A DNA stretch of 64,000 bases from Massilia rubra (GTDB lineage: Bacteria; Pseudomonadota; Gammaproteobacteria; Burkholderiales; Burkholderiaceae_D). Positions 35,701 to 44,102 of this stretch are shown one piece after another (position 1 is the stretch's first letter; each line of letters begins with the position of its first letter). The stretch is taken from positions 124,001 through 188,000 of the forward strand of contig NZ_VUYU01000008.1 of NCBI RefSeq assembly GCF_011682065.1. The letters run 5' to 3'. Made by a program: the position numbers and the translations under genes. The notes below the pieces were generated by a model. It saw nothing but the letters and a program-made list of their open reading frames with translations, searched no databases and was not told where the DNA came from.

Positions 35701-36037
35701 CACGGCGCAGATGTCGGTGGCGTTCAATCCGAGTGCGGCGCTCGAGAGCTTCAAGGCCGACAAGCCCACCTACGCCGGCATGGATTACGACCCGGCCAAC
35801 GACCGCTTCCTGTTTTACTGCGGCCAGGGCGCGGGCGCCGGCCGCATCTACGTGATCAAGCCGAACGGGGGCAATACCTGGGACATGAGCATGTTCGAAC
35901 TGGCCGGGCGCACCCGTCCGCCCGAGAGCACCGGGGCCGGGGTGCATAACCGCTTCCGCTACGTCGCGGCGCTGCGTGGTTTCATGCTCATGCCGAACGG
36001 GAAGGACAACATCTTCTTCATCCGTACCTCGGCCTAA
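32786..36037 (+). CDS. Large secreted protein with RIFT-barrel-like and kelch-like domains
   Basis: A 1083-residue exported protein. The N-terminus RRIFLRRSTMLVASGALTAC is both twin-arginine-like and lipoprotein-like (T-A-C before a poly-Gly run). A low-complexity linker follows to ~70. Residues ~72-330 resemble the RIFT-barrel domain of PcRGLX/YetA-like proteins (PFCLGFAFRRGDVPAG, DGSLKFALL), known from rhamnogalacturonan lyase-type enzymes. A mainly helical region follows to ~720 (WRTRVQALCVTPDDDRE, GSPWQQDF). From ~745 on, blocks such as YSGIAFNERSNEILIAAAGGH and GMDYDPANDRFLFYCGQG look like kelch/beta-propeller repeats. It may cleave or bind the EPS. It lies just after the EPS operon; its stop is six bases from the convergent double-GNAT gene. 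Confidence 0.75.
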   Translation: MTDLQRRIFLRRSTMLVASGALTACGGGGGGGDGAAAAPTSTAASGVQTTASGPFDQGTPPVVPQPGAPVPNASFTVVSTTGQASAPFCLGFAFRRGDVPAGRTLGSDQGALQVNVKNVWPDGSLKFALLSGQASLPTPSGTTVNLGVLATGASESPIETARLRTSGAVAAVGCGAFGTVSWQGADWDSPFKTWVSGPLMSSWIYRKPVGSDPHLVAWLEVRLWASGALEVLPWIENGYLRVAAPSNKAATYTFSLNGSLRMSAAIDLKHHQRTPLISGTALSYWGGADPGVVPRQNANYLQASELVPSYQARLTADASAVKALVASYTPLQAGNFTYDSDSMASSGYQDPIGLLPQHDVLFLVADTPATFAGVVRNGFSAGRYGLHYRDESTNRPLRFSSYPTLNIRNGHGFKDTGGSTNGQYTPVATGGNPPGWDVAHSPSVGFAAYLVTGRFYFMEQVQFAATANYLGNGDNTALRTGSLGLVQTAVAAWQTRSCAWDWRTRVQALCVTPDDDRELRAEFIASVEANIEHFHGRYVARPNNPFGWIKPGEGYDGTIRMGSPWQQDFVTAAFGYSVSLGLPISAAASTKLGAFFAWKARSAVGRLGTKDAFWYINAVPYTMVISPDARPDYDNGTGPWYSSEAEVYRATYATPPVWMGKTEGVLAAEYMPGERAMWGNLVPAIAYAVRHGVPGAREAYERMTRATNWGALRAAFDAKPVWGVKPALYAPTQPVPVPSTPQEGDPSWFAGTGLGEWIEIAGTAGAGGSAVHAYSGIAFNERSNEILIAAAGGHLDSPDNRVVSLRLTDNAPVWRLLHSQSSPAAMDVAYYADGTPTSRHLYSTMHYVPQLNRVMTFGVRGAYGNAHSFHNVDGFDLETNTWDRPGTWADIPTGHLGAVSIRATGDIWSTGLARFSASTRTWSEPITQRTNDTIRWPIAHDTLRNQLFSLNWADGMGYGALGVFASRVPLAGTAQMSVAFNPSAALESFKADKPTYAGMDYDPANDRFLFYCGQGAGAGRIYVIKPNGGNTWDMSMFELAGRTRPPESTGAGVHNRFRYVAALRGFMLMPNGKDNIFFIRTSA

Positions 36038-36043
36038 GCACGT

Positions 36044-38134
36044 TCAGCCCAGGCGGTCGGCCACGCCGCGCGCGGCGCGGCCGGCCGCTTCGCGCGCCAG
36101 TCCCTTCAGGCCGCGCAGCGACTTGGGGTTGTACGCCACCATGCCCCAGCGTTCGCGCCGGTGGCTCATCCACGTCTTTTTATAGGCGTCGTCGCCGATC
36201 AGGTAATCGATTTCGGTGACCTTGTCCTTGTCGATCGCGTGCTCCATCAGCATGGCCGTGACCAGGGTTCCCGGCGAATAGGCCTTGAAGCCTTCGTCGT
36301 AGGCCAGCTTGTAGATCTCGGCCCGTCCGTACGAGACGATCCACAATTGCGCGGCCACCGGTTCGCCCTTGATCCACGCCAGTCCCAGGCGCAGGAAGCC
36401 CTTGGCGGCGTAGGTCTGCATCAGCGCCGGCATGAAAGCGGGGAAGGGCTCGGGCTTTTTCCAGCTGGCCGCGTACACCTTTTCATAGGCCGCAATGGCC
36501 ACCGGCAGATCCCTGGCGCTGGTGACGATTTCCAGGGTGCCGCCATCGTTGGCGAACTTCTTGCCCATGCGCCGGATGGTGTTTTGCAGCTGTCCGCCGC
36601 GCGCGGCCAGGTAGCCGGCCCAGTCGCCGCTGATCGGCTGGTACCAGTTGCCGAAGGCGAAATACTCGAACGCCAGCCAGCCCTTGATGCGCATCGCGCC
36701 CAGCATGGTCTGGTAGGCATGCGAATCGGGGTCCATCGGCGTGAGCGTCAGCGACGCGATCCTGGGAAACTCGTCGTGGATGGCCGAGAGCACCGTCACC
36801 ATCTCGCGCGGTTTCAGGCCGGCGTCGAGCACCGGCTCGTACAGGCTGGTATAAAAATTCGACAATGAACTCAGTTGCCAGGCGCGGCCGACTTTCTGGG
36901 CGCGCAGCGGCAGCACCGCCACCACGTGCTGGCCCTGGCGCAGCACGTAGAAGCGCAGTCCCGGATTGGCCGGATAGACCGTCTCGACCAGGTTGCGGTA
37001 CCACGCCAGGCCGCCGGCCACATTCTGCTTCTCGGCCTTGGTCATGAAGCTTTGCACGTCGGCCGCCAGCGCGTCCGGATGGTGGACCACCTCGACCGCC
37101 AGGCCGTCCTGCGCGGGCGGCTTGCTGTGCCATGCGCGCAGCGACACCTTCAGCGCTTCGGCCACGTTCCAGCGGTACAGCGTGCGGTGCCGGATCCAGC
37201 GCTGGCTGCTGGCCCATTCGAGCAGGTTGTGGTCGGCGTCGGTGTAGAACTCGATGGCGCCGCCCGGATCGGCCTCGAACGCCCGGTCGATCACGCCGCG
37301 CAGCAGCAGGCGGCCCGGCGAATATTCGGCAAAGCTCTCGTCGTAGCTGGTCTTGAGCATCACGTACATGCCGTTCTGGCACAGGATCAGGCGCGAGGCG
37401 GCCAGCTTGTCGTCCAACCACAGCTCGCAGACCAGGGCGTGGCCGTCCACGGCGGCGCGCCGCAGCAGGTCGCGGTAGAACTGGTGCTGGGCCGGGGTGG
37501 CGCCGACCGCGGTGCCGGTGCGGCCCTTCCAGCCGGCGCTTTCGAGCGCGGCGTAGCGGTCCACCGCCGCGTCCATCTGGTCGGCCTCGACGATGTGCAC
37601 GTGGCGCTTGCTCACGCCCTTTTCCAGCAGGCGTTTCTGGTAGCGCTTGATATTGCTTTGCAGGTGAGCGCGCGCCGACCAGTAATCGTCAACGCCGCCA
37701 TCGAGCGCGATGCGCATGGTGCGCGCGTGGTTCATCAACTGCTGGCCCGGCGCCGGGCCGGCCAGCACGGCGCCCACTTGCGGGTCGTTGCAGAGCAGGT
37801 CGAGCTGGATCACCAGCGGCGGCAGGCTGCCCCAGAGCGAGTCGAGCAGCGCGGCGTCGGCCACCAGGGTGGCGCCGATCTGCGCCTGCGGCGGCAGGAA
37901 ACTGGCCCACACCAGCGCATTGCGCCGCTTGAGCACGCACATCGCCTCGACCTGGCCGTCGCGCCGGCAGGTCCACAACTGCTCGCTGCCGTCGCCGAAC
38001 TGGGCCAGCAAGCCGTCGATGAAGCGCGCGTCGAGCAGCGGATGGCCGCCGAACAGGCGCCGGTTCAGTGCATCCCAGGCCGCGCCATGCTCGCCGAGGG
38101 AGCGCTGCAGCGGCACGCCGCTCCAGCCGCTCAT
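36044..38134 (-). CDS. Tandem double-GNAT (FemAB/BioF2-like) acyltransferase
   Basis: A 696-residue protein made of two homologous acetyltransferase_6-type halves. Each half has the same order: the first with KLAASRLILCQNGMYVMLKTSYDESFAEYSPGRLLLRGVI, the second with EPVAAQLWIVSYGRAEIYKLAYDEGFKAYSPGTLVTAML. The repeated (S/A)YDE(S/G)F-A-YSPG core marks the acyl/aminoacyl-CoA or tRNA-binding region. ATG at 38134 overlaps the upstream gene's stop (ATGA), and the upstream extension to 38866 is a shadow. Such proteins transfer acyl or aminoacyl groups; the fused duplicated form is unusual. Being last in a five-gene operon with an acyl ligase, PLP enzymes and an amidotransferase, it may attach the pathway's product to the EPS or a lipid (inference). 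Confidence 0.85.
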   Translation of the reverse strand: MSGWSGVPLQRSLGEHGAAWDALNRRLFGGHPLLDARFIDGLLAQFGDGSEQLWTCRRDGQVEAMCVLKRRNALVWASFLPPQAQIGATLVADAALLDSLWGSLPPLVIQLDLLCNDPQVGAVLAGPAPGQQLMNHARTMRIALDGGVDDYWSARAHLQSNIKRYQKRLLEKGVSKRHVHIVEADQMDAAVDRYAALESAGWKGRTGTAVGATPAQHQFYRDLLRRAAVDGHALVCELWLDDKLAASRLILCQNGMYVMLKTSYDESFAEYSPGRLLLRGVIDRAFEADPGGAIEFYTDADHNLLEWASSQRWIRHRTLYRWNVAEALKVSLRAWHSKPPAQDGLAVEVVHHPDALAADVQSFMTKAEKQNVAGGLAWYRNLVETVYPANPGLRFYVLRQGQHVVAVLPLRAQKVGRAWQLSSLSNFYTSLYEPVLDAGLKPREMVTVLSAIHDEFPRIASLTLTPMDPDSHAYQTMLGAMRIKGWLAFEYFAFGNWYQPISGDWAGYLAARGGQLQNTIRRMGKKFANDGGTLEIVTSARDLPVAIAAYEKVYAASWKKPEPFPAFMPALMQTYAAKGFLRLGLAWIKGEPVAAQLWIVSYGRAEIYKLAYDEGFKAYSPGTLVTAMLMEHAIDKDKVTEIDYLIGDDAYKKTWMSHRRERWGMVAYNPKSLRGLKGLAREAAGRAARGVADRLG

Positions 38135-39297
38135 GCCAGCGCTTTCGATACCAGCGCCGTCATCCATGTCATCTGCTGCGCCGACAGTGCCTGGTGGCAG
38201 GGCAGGTGCAGCAGGTGCAGGCGGTAGTTGCGCGCCACCGTGCAGCTCGACACCGCCATGTCGTCCCAGCGGAAAATCGGCATGCCGGCTTGCTTTAACT
38301 GGTAGAACACCGGGTCCGGCTGGGCGATCGTGATCGGGAACATATAGGGTGCGCAGTCGTCGGGCAGGTCGGGCATCAGCGCCTGGCCGCCGCGCGCGCC
38401 GGCCACCGCTTCGAGCCACTGGCGGTAATGCTGGCGGCGTTGTTCGACCAGGGGGGCGAGGCGGGTGCGCCGCATCACCCAGCGCGACAGCGCCAGGCTG
38501 TTCTTGTTTTCCATGGCACGCTCGTAGAAGGGGGAAGGCTGGTCGTGGCGCTCGAAGATATCTTGCCCGCGCAGGGTGGGGTCGCGCGGCTCGGCGTCGG
38601 CGGCGATCGCGCGCGCGGCGCGGTTGCGCGACCAGGCTGTCTTGAGCGCCTTGAGTTCGCGCAGCAGGCCGGGTTTGGCCGGCGGCGTGATCGGAAACAG
38701 CGCCGGGTTGGCCCACAACACGCCGCCGTCTTCGCAACCGAAAAATTTGTAGGGGCTGGCCATGAGCACATGGTCGGCGTTGGCCTGGCCGGTCTGGGCG
38801 CGCTTGGCCGCCACCTGCCAGGCATGCGAACAGTCTTCGATCAGCATGATGCCGTGGTGGCGGCATACCGCGCTCACCGCCGCCATCAGGGCCGGCGGCT
38901 GCTCGAAGCCGAAGTAGTGCGGCAGCACCAGCGCCTTGATGCCGTGGTCGCGCGGCGCCAGCAGGGCGCGGATGCTGTCCACGCGCGGGGTCAGGTCGCT
39001 GTCGACTTCATAGAACAGCACCGTGCCGCCCAGCGCCAGCGCCGGGTCGATCATGGTGCGGCAATGGTAGGACGGCGCCAGCAGCGCCGTGCCGGGACCG
39101 ATGCCGCCGGCCTGGCAGGCGGCGTGCATGGCGTAGCGGCCGCGCGCGAAGTGGCGCACGGCGGTGCCGTCGATCAGGGCCGGGGCCACGGTGCCGCTGC
39201 CGAAACCGAGGTCGGCCCAGCGCAGGACCGGCAACAGGGGCGCGCTCGGACGGGGGAAATCACATGCAACGGCGTCGAAACGCTGGTAATCGGGCAT
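38131..39297 (-). CDS. DegT/DnrJ/EryC1-type PLP-dependent aminotransferase-like protein
   Basis: A 388-residue PLP enzyme of the sugar aminotransferase fold. Visible marks: FARGRYAMHAA near the N-terminus, LLAPSYHCRTMIDPAL, FYEVDSDLTPRVD, VLPHYFGFEQP, LIEDCSHAW (Asp contacting the pyridine N) and SPYKFFGCEDGGVLW. The last holds the probable Schiff-base lysine and the G-E-x-G-G-like loop. ATG at 39297 is the chosen start, five bases after the upstream stop; the long upstream frame is antisense shadow. Family members aminate keto-sugars or act as dehydratases. This copy may aminate a non-sugar keto compound, given its neighbours. Confidence 0.85.
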   Translation of the reverse strand: MPDYQRFDAVACDFPRPSAPLLPVLRWADLGFGSGTVAPALIDGTAVRHFARGRYAMHAACQAGGIGPGTALLAPSYHCRTMIDPALALGGTVLFYEVDSDLTPRVDSIRALLAPRDHGIKALVLPHYFGFEQPPALMAAVSAVCRHHGIMLIEDCSHAWQVAAKRAQTGQANADHVLMASPYKFFGCEDGGVLWANPALFPITPPAKPGLLRELKALKTAWSRNRAARAIAADAEPRDPTLRGQDIFERHDQPSPFYERAMENKNSLALSRWVMRRTRLAPLVEQRRQHYRQWLEAVAGARGGQALMPDLPDDCAPYMFPITIAQPDPVFYQLKQAGMPIFRWDDMAVSSCTVARNYRLHLLHLPCHQALSAQQMTWMTALVSKALA

Positions 39298-39302
39298 CGG
39301 TA

Positions 39303-41168
39303 TCAGCTTTGCGGTGCGGAGCGCTGCTTGAACCACTGCTCCATCATCATCAGTACCCACACCATGGTCCCATGGTAGCCGGCGTGTTCGTCCAAGTGCT
39401 GGCCGACCAGCGCGTCGATAAATTCGGGACGCACGATCTGGCGCGCCTTCAGGTCGGCCAGGCTGTCGAGCGCGAGCTGCTGCAGCGGCTTGTGCTTTTG
39501 CAGCCACACGCCGAACGGCAGGCCGAAGCCGTGCTTTTGCTTGGTGATGATTTCGTCGGGCAGGAAGCCGCGCAGCGCTTCCTTGAAGAAATAGCGCAAC
39601 TGGGTGCCATTGAGTTTCTGCTTGGCCGTCAGGCGCGCCGAGAAGGCCACCATCCGGTCCGACAGGAAGGGGAAGGCCGCTTCCATCGCCGCCAGTTCGC
39701 AGGCCTTGATCACCTTGGGCAGGTCGTTGTCGGCCAGGGTGACCTTCAGGTCGAGCGCCAGCATGCGGTTGATCAGGCTCGATGCGTCGTTCTGGGCGTA
39801 CGTGTGCGACAGGCTGGCCAGTGGCGCGCCGACGTCGGCGCCGGCCAGGAAACCGGCGGTAAACACTTGCGCGGGGCCGAAGCGGCCCAGCAGGTTGTAG
39901 GTTTCCAGGCGCGCCGGCATCGGCAGCGAGGCTTGCTCGATGTAGCTGCGCGCCTTGCGAATCAGTTTGAGGCGCTCGCCGGCCGGGAAGTTGAAGACGG
40001 CCGGTTCCAGCAAGGCCTTGCGCAGCAGGCCCGGCACCTTGTCGTACAGGGCGAACACATGCTGCTTGGAGTAGCGCTCGTTGCCGCCGAATAGTTCGTC
40101 GCCGCCGTCGCCGCCCAGCATGCGGGTGACGCCGTCGGCGCGCGCCAGGCGCGCGCAGTAAAAGGCCGGCACCGCCGAGGCATTGCCGAAGGGCTGGTCG
40201 AACACCGCGCCGATGCGCGGAATGGCGGCCACCACGTCGTCCGGGGTGACGTAGTATTCGTGGTGGCTGGTGCCGAAGTGTTTCGAGGCCAGGCGCGCGT
40301 ACGACATTTCGTCGTAGCCTTCGGCTTCGAAGCCGATCGAATAGGTGTTGACCGGCTGGTCGCCCAGCTCGCGCATGATGCCGGCGATGGTGGAGCTGTC
40401 GGTGCCGCCACTGAGGAAGGCGCCGTACGGCTGCTTGCCGGCCGCCTCGCGCACGCTGCTGCGCAGCAGGTCGCGGAACTGCTGTTTCAGGTCCTCGAAC
40501 GAGTGCTGCGGCTGTTCGTCGAACACCATGCGCCAGTAGGCGCGCTTTTCCACGCTGCCTTGGCGGAAGCGCAGGCATTCGCCCGGCAGCAGGCGTTGCT
40601 GGCCGCGGTACACGGTGCCCGGCGCCGGAACCATGTGAAAGTAGACGTAGTTGTACAAGCCTTGCGGATCGATCGCCGCCGGCGTTTTGGGGTGGCGGAT
40701 CAGGGCGTCGGACGAGGTGGCGAACACCAGCGCCTCGCCTGCCGTCTGGTAGCTCAGTTGGTGCGTGCCCATGCGGTCGATCGCCAGCAGGGCGTCGCCT
40801 TTGGCGTCGTCGAGGATGGCGAGCGCAAAGGCGCCGCTCAGTTTGACGCAGACGGCGTCCGGGTCGCGCCGCCACAGGCGTGCCACTCTTTCAGCCAACC
40901 CGTCAGCCAAGCCGGCGTCCTGCCGGCCCTGGGCGTCGAGGCCATCGGCCAGTTCCGGTTCGCCCCACACGGCCACCAGCAGGCCGTCGCCCTGGTACAG
41001 GTGGGCGCTGGCCGCGCGCGCCGACACCGCCAGCGCGCTGCGCGCCGCTTGCAGGGTGCCGATGGCGTTCTGGTCGAAGGCCGCCAGCGGCGCCGCCATG
41101 GCGCCGATCAGGGCCTGGTTGTCAGCGACACTGGCGCCGTGGCCGATCCAGCCACACAAGCCGCTCAC
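39303..41168 (-). CDS. Second asparagine synthase-like amidotransferase
   Basis: A 621-residue protein with a GATase-II-like N-terminus and an asparagine synthase domain. The synthase part is intact: GAFLSGGTDSSTIAG, LGGDGGDELFGGNERY and KQKHGFGLPFGVWL. The glutaminase part is weak: the protein begins M-S-G-L-C-G-W-I-G, so Cys is residue 5, not residue 2, and the Arg/Asn/Gly motifs of the glutamine site are poorly kept. GTG at 41168 has GGGAAG five bases upstream, which fixes this start; a TTG three codons later would put Cys second but lacks a ribosome site at the right distance. It may use ammonia directly or be a ligase of another kind. It is five bases from the DegT-like gene. Confidence 0.85.
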   Translation of the reverse strand: MSGLCGWIGHGASVADNQALIGAMAAPLAAFDQNAIGTLQAARSALAVSARAASAHLYQGDGLLVAVWGEPELADGLDAQGRQDAGLADGLAERVARLWRRDPDAVCVKLSGAFALAILDDAKGDALLAIDRMGTHQLSYQTAGEALVFATSSDALIRHPKTPAAIDPQGLYNYVYFHMVPAPGTVYRGQQRLLPGECLRFRQGSVEKRAYWRMVFDEQPQHSFEDLKQQFRDLLRSSVREAAGKQPYGAFLSGGTDSSTIAGIMRELGDQPVNTYSIGFEAEGYDEMSYARLASKHFGTSHHEYYVTPDDVVAAIPRIGAVFDQPFGNASAVPAFYCARLARADGVTRMLGGDGGDELFGGNERYSKQHVFALYDKVPGLLRKALLEPAVFNFPAGERLKLIRKARSYIEQASLPMPARLETYNLLGRFGPAQVFTAGFLAGADVGAPLASLSHTYAQNDASSLINRMLALDLKVTLADNDLPKVIKACELAAMEAAFPFLSDRMVAFSARLTAKQKLNGTQLRYFFKEALRGFLPDEIITKQKHGFGLPFGVWLQKHKPLQQLALDSLADLKARQIVRPEFIDALVGQHLDEHAGYHGTMVWVLMMMEQWFKQRSAPQS

Positions 41169-41256
41169 TGCGGCTTCCCGGAAAATTGACTCATTGCTAT
41201 CCTCGCGCTTGCGTTGATGTTATTCGTTGATTGCGGATCGAGTGCGGATTATGGCA

Positions 41257-42492
41257 TCAGACCAGCACTTCCAGCGCCACGGGATGGCTGAGGAAGGCGA
41301 CCGGGCTGGCGGACAGGCCGTAGGCGCCCGACTGGAACACCACCACCAGGTCGCCCACCTCGGCTTTGGCGAGCGACATCTGGTCGGCCAGCAGGTCGAG
41401 CGGGGTGCACAGCGGGCCGACCACGGACACGGTTTCGCGCTCGCCGGCGTGCATGCGGTTGCCGATGGCGACCGGGTAGTTCTTGCGGATCACCTGGCCG
41501 AAGTTGCCGGACGCCGCCAGGTGGTGGTGCAGGCCGCCGTCGGTGACCAGGTAGACCTGGCCGCGCGACTCTTTGCGCTCGATCACGCGGCTGACGTAAA
41601 TGCCCGCTTCGGCCACCAGGTAGCGTCCCAGTTCGATCACGATCTCGGTGCCGGGCAGCGCGCGCCGCACGTCGGGCAGGATGCGCTTGAGGTTCTCGCC
41701 CACGGCGGCCAGGTCGAGCCGTTCTTCGCCGGGGAAGTAGGGAATGCCGAAGCCGCCGCCGATGTTGAGCGAGCGCAGGGGACCGGGCCAGTGCGCGGCC
41801 AGGCGGATCGCCAGGGCGAAGGTTTTTTCGTGCGCCTCCTGGATCGACGCCGCTTTCAGGTTTTGCGAGCCGCTGTAGATATGAAAGCCCTGGAAGTCGA
41901 GTTCCAGTTCGCCGATGCGTCCCAGCATGGCCGGCACGCGCTCGGCGTCAACGCCGAACTGCTTTGGCCCGCCGCCCATTTTCATGCCCGACGACTTGAG
42001 TTCGAAGTCCGGGTTGACCCGCACCGCCACGCGCGGCGCGAGGCCCAGGCGCCGGCCGATCACGGCGATGCGCTCCATCTCCGCTTCGGACTCCATGTTC
42101 AAGGTGACCCCGGCGGCGATCGCGCAAGCGAGGTCGGTATCGCTCTTGCCCGGGCCGGCGAAGCTGACCAGGTGCGGCGCCATGGGCGTGTCGAGGGCGA
42201 CGCGCTGCTCGCCGCCGGAGGCGATGTCGATGCCGTCGACCAGGGTGGCCATGTGCTGGACCACGGCCGGCATCGGATTGGCTTTCATGGCGTAGTGCAG
42301 ATGGATCTCGGGCGGCAGGTGGCGGCGCAGCAGTGCGACCCGCTCGCTCAGCTTGGCGCGGTCGTAGGCGTAGAAGGGCGTGCGCCCGACCCGTTCGGCC
42401 AGGCGCGTGAGCGGCATGCCGCCGATCTGCAGGCAATCGCCCTCGACCTCGAATTGCGCCAGCGGCGCGTGTTGCGGGCGCGGGGCGCTCAT
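41257..42492 (-). CDS. PLP-dependent decarboxylase, exosortase A system-associated
   Basis: A 411-residue fold-type III PLP enzyme (alanine racemase-like barrel, DAP/ornithine decarboxylase family; TIGR03099 type). The PLP lysine is K70 in LHYAMKANP. Other conserved parts are DIASGGE, FAGPGKSD, VNPDFELKSSGMKMGGG, FHIYSGSQ, NIGGGFGIPY, ELGRYLVAEAGIY and LCTPLDLLA, which supplies the active-site Cys of the partner subunit. It likely decarboxylates an amino acid or amino-acyl conjugate. It overlaps the acyl-CoA ligase by ATGA, a pairing typical of exosortase A loci. About 80 bases separate it from the amidotransferase. Confidence 0.92.
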   Translation of the reverse strand: MSAPRPQHAPLAQFEVEGDCLQIGGMPLTRLAERVGRTPFYAYDRAKLSERVALLRRHLPPEIHLHYAMKANPMPAVVQHMATLVDGIDIASGGEQRVALDTPMAPHLVSFAGPGKSDTDLACAIAAGVTLNMESEAEMERIAVIGRRLGLAPRVAVRVNPDFELKSSGMKMGGGPKQFGVDAERVPAMLGRIGELELDFQGFHIYSGSQNLKAASIQEAHEKTFALAIRLAAHWPGPLRSLNIGGGFGIPYFPGEERLDLAAVGENLKRILPDVRRALPGTEIVIELGRYLVAEAGIYVSRVIERKESRGQVYLVTDGGLHHHLAASGNFGQVIRKNYPVAIGNRMHAGERETVSVVGPLCTPLDLLADQMSLAKAEVGDLVVVFQSGAYGLSASPVAFLSHPVALEVLV

Positions 42493-44102
42493 TGTGCGGC
42501 CTTCGGGTTTGCTTCGGTCGATGCTTGCATAAACAGCTGTTCCATTTGTACGCTCAAGAGTTTGCGGTCGATTTTGCCGTTCGGGTTGCGCGGCAGGCTC
42601 TCGGGCGCGATGATCACGCGCGCCGGCAACATGTAGGCCGGCAGGTGCGGTTTGCAGGCGGCCAGCAGGCTTTCCGCAGTGAGGCCGCTGCCTTCTTTCG
42701 GGTGGGCGATGACGACGATGGCCTGGCCCAGGGTCGGGTGGGCCAGGCCGATGGCGGCCGCTTCGGCCACGCCCTCGCGCGCGTAGACCACTTCTTCCAC
42801 TTCCGAGGGGCTGACCCGGTAGCCGGAGGTCTTGATCATTTCATCGTTGCGGCTGATGAAGTATAAAAAGCCTTCTTCATCCTTGCGCACCGTGTCGCCC
42901 GACCATACCGCCATTTCGGTCAGGGTCAGGCCGTGATGCACGCTCACCACCGGCTTGAAGCGCTCGGCGGTCTTGGCGCGGTCGTTCCAGTAGCCGAGCG
43001 AGACCAGCGCGCCGCGATGCACCAGTTCCCCGGCTTCGCCGGGATCGCATTCGGTCCCGTCGGGGCGCAGGACCATCACTTCGGCATTCGGGATCGCCTT
43101 GCCCATCGAATCGGGACGGCGATCGAGTTCGGCCGGCGGCAGGTAGGTGCTGCGGAAGGCTTCGGTCAGGCCGTACATCAAAAACGGTTGCGCGTTCGGC
43201 AGTGCGCGGCGCAGCGCGTCCAGGGTGGGGCGCTGCATGGCGCCGCCCGAATTGGTCAGGTAGCGCAGGGTGCAGTCGGCCGGCCAGGGCAGGGGGGCGA
43301 TCTGGATCCACAGCGGCGGCACCGCGGCCAGGCCGGTGATGCGCTCCGCTTGCACGGCCTTGAGAATGTCGCGCGCCAGCAGGTGGTTGATCAGTACGGC
43401 GGTGGCGCCGACGCTGAAGGCCGTGGTCAGCTGGCTCAGGCCATAGTCGAAGCTTAGCGGCAACACGGCCAGGATGCGGTCGGCCGGGGTATTGTCCAGG
43501 TAGCCGGCCACGCTGTTGGCGCCGGCCACCATGTTGCGGTGCGACAGCACCACGCCTTTTGGCTTGCCGGTGCTGCCCGAGGTGTACAAGATCGCCGCCA
43601 TGTCGGTGTCGATATTGCGCGCCGGGGTGGCCGGTTCGGCTGCGGCTTCCAGGGCGGCGTCCCAGGCCAGCACCTTGATGCGGGTCAAAGCGGGCGCGTT
43701 GTCGATGTTGCCGGTGACGATGACGGTGTGCAGGTCGGGACAGGCGTCCAGGGCGCCGGCCAGCAATTTCAGGCGGTCGGCCGAGGTCACCAGGATGCGC
43801 ACATTGCAGTCGGCCAGGATATAGGCCACCTGTTCCGGCTTGAGCAAGGGATTGACGGGAACGAACACGCCGCCGGCGGCGGCGGCGCCGAACATGGCGG
43901 CCACATTCTCGATGTTTTTCTCAAGATACACCGCCAGCCGCTCGCCGCGGCCCAGGCCCAGGCCGAGCACGCTTGTCGAGACTTGCCGTACGGAATCCGC
44001 AAGTGTTGCGTAATCCAGACGGCGGCTGCCATAAACGAGCGCCTCCGCTTGTGGGGAGCGGCCGGCAGAGCGGAAGATGAAGTCGTGGATCAAGTCACTC
44101 AT
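42489..44102 (-). CDS. Acyl-CoA ligase (AMP-forming), exosortase A system-associated
   Basis: A 537-residue adenylate-forming enzyme (TIGR03098 type). ATG at 44102 has AAGG five to six bases upstream and gives the typical N-terminus MSDLIHDFIFRSA; the extension to 44198 is not used. Motifs: P-loop LYTSGSTGKPKGVVLSH, YGLTEAF, the A8-like ISRNDEMIKTSGYRVSPSEVE and the C-terminal catalytic lysine in RNPNGKIDRKLL. It activates a carboxylic acid as adenylate and loads it on CoA or on a carrier protein. The free-standing ACP at 46991 is the obvious acceptor. It is the first gene of the minus-strand operon. Confidence 0.93.
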   Translation of the reverse strand: MSDLIHDFIFRSAGRSPQAEALVYGSRRLDYATLADSVRQVSTSVLGLGLGRGERLAVYLEKNIENVAAMFGAAAAGGVFVPVNPLLKPEQVAYILADCNVRILVTSADRLKLLAGALDACPDLHTVIVTGNIDNAPALTRIKVLAWDAALEAAAEPATPARNIDTDMAAILYTSGSTGKPKGVVLSHRNMVAGANSVAGYLDNTPADRILAVLPLSFDYGLSQLTTAFSVGATAVLINHLLARDILKAVQAERITGLAAVPPLWIQIAPLPWPADCTLRYLTNSGGAMQRPTLDALRRALPNAQPFLMYGLTEAFRSTYLPPAELDRRPDSMGKAIPNAEVMVLRPDGTECDPGEAGELVHRGALVSLGYWNDRAKTAERFKPVVSVHHGLTLTEMAVWSGDTVRKDEEGFLYFISRNDEMIKTSGYRVSPSEVEEVVYAREGVAEAAAIGLAHPTLGQAIVVIAHPKEGSGLTAESLLAACKPHLPAYMLPARVIIAPESLPRNPNGKIDRKLLSVQMEQLFMQASTEANPKAAQ

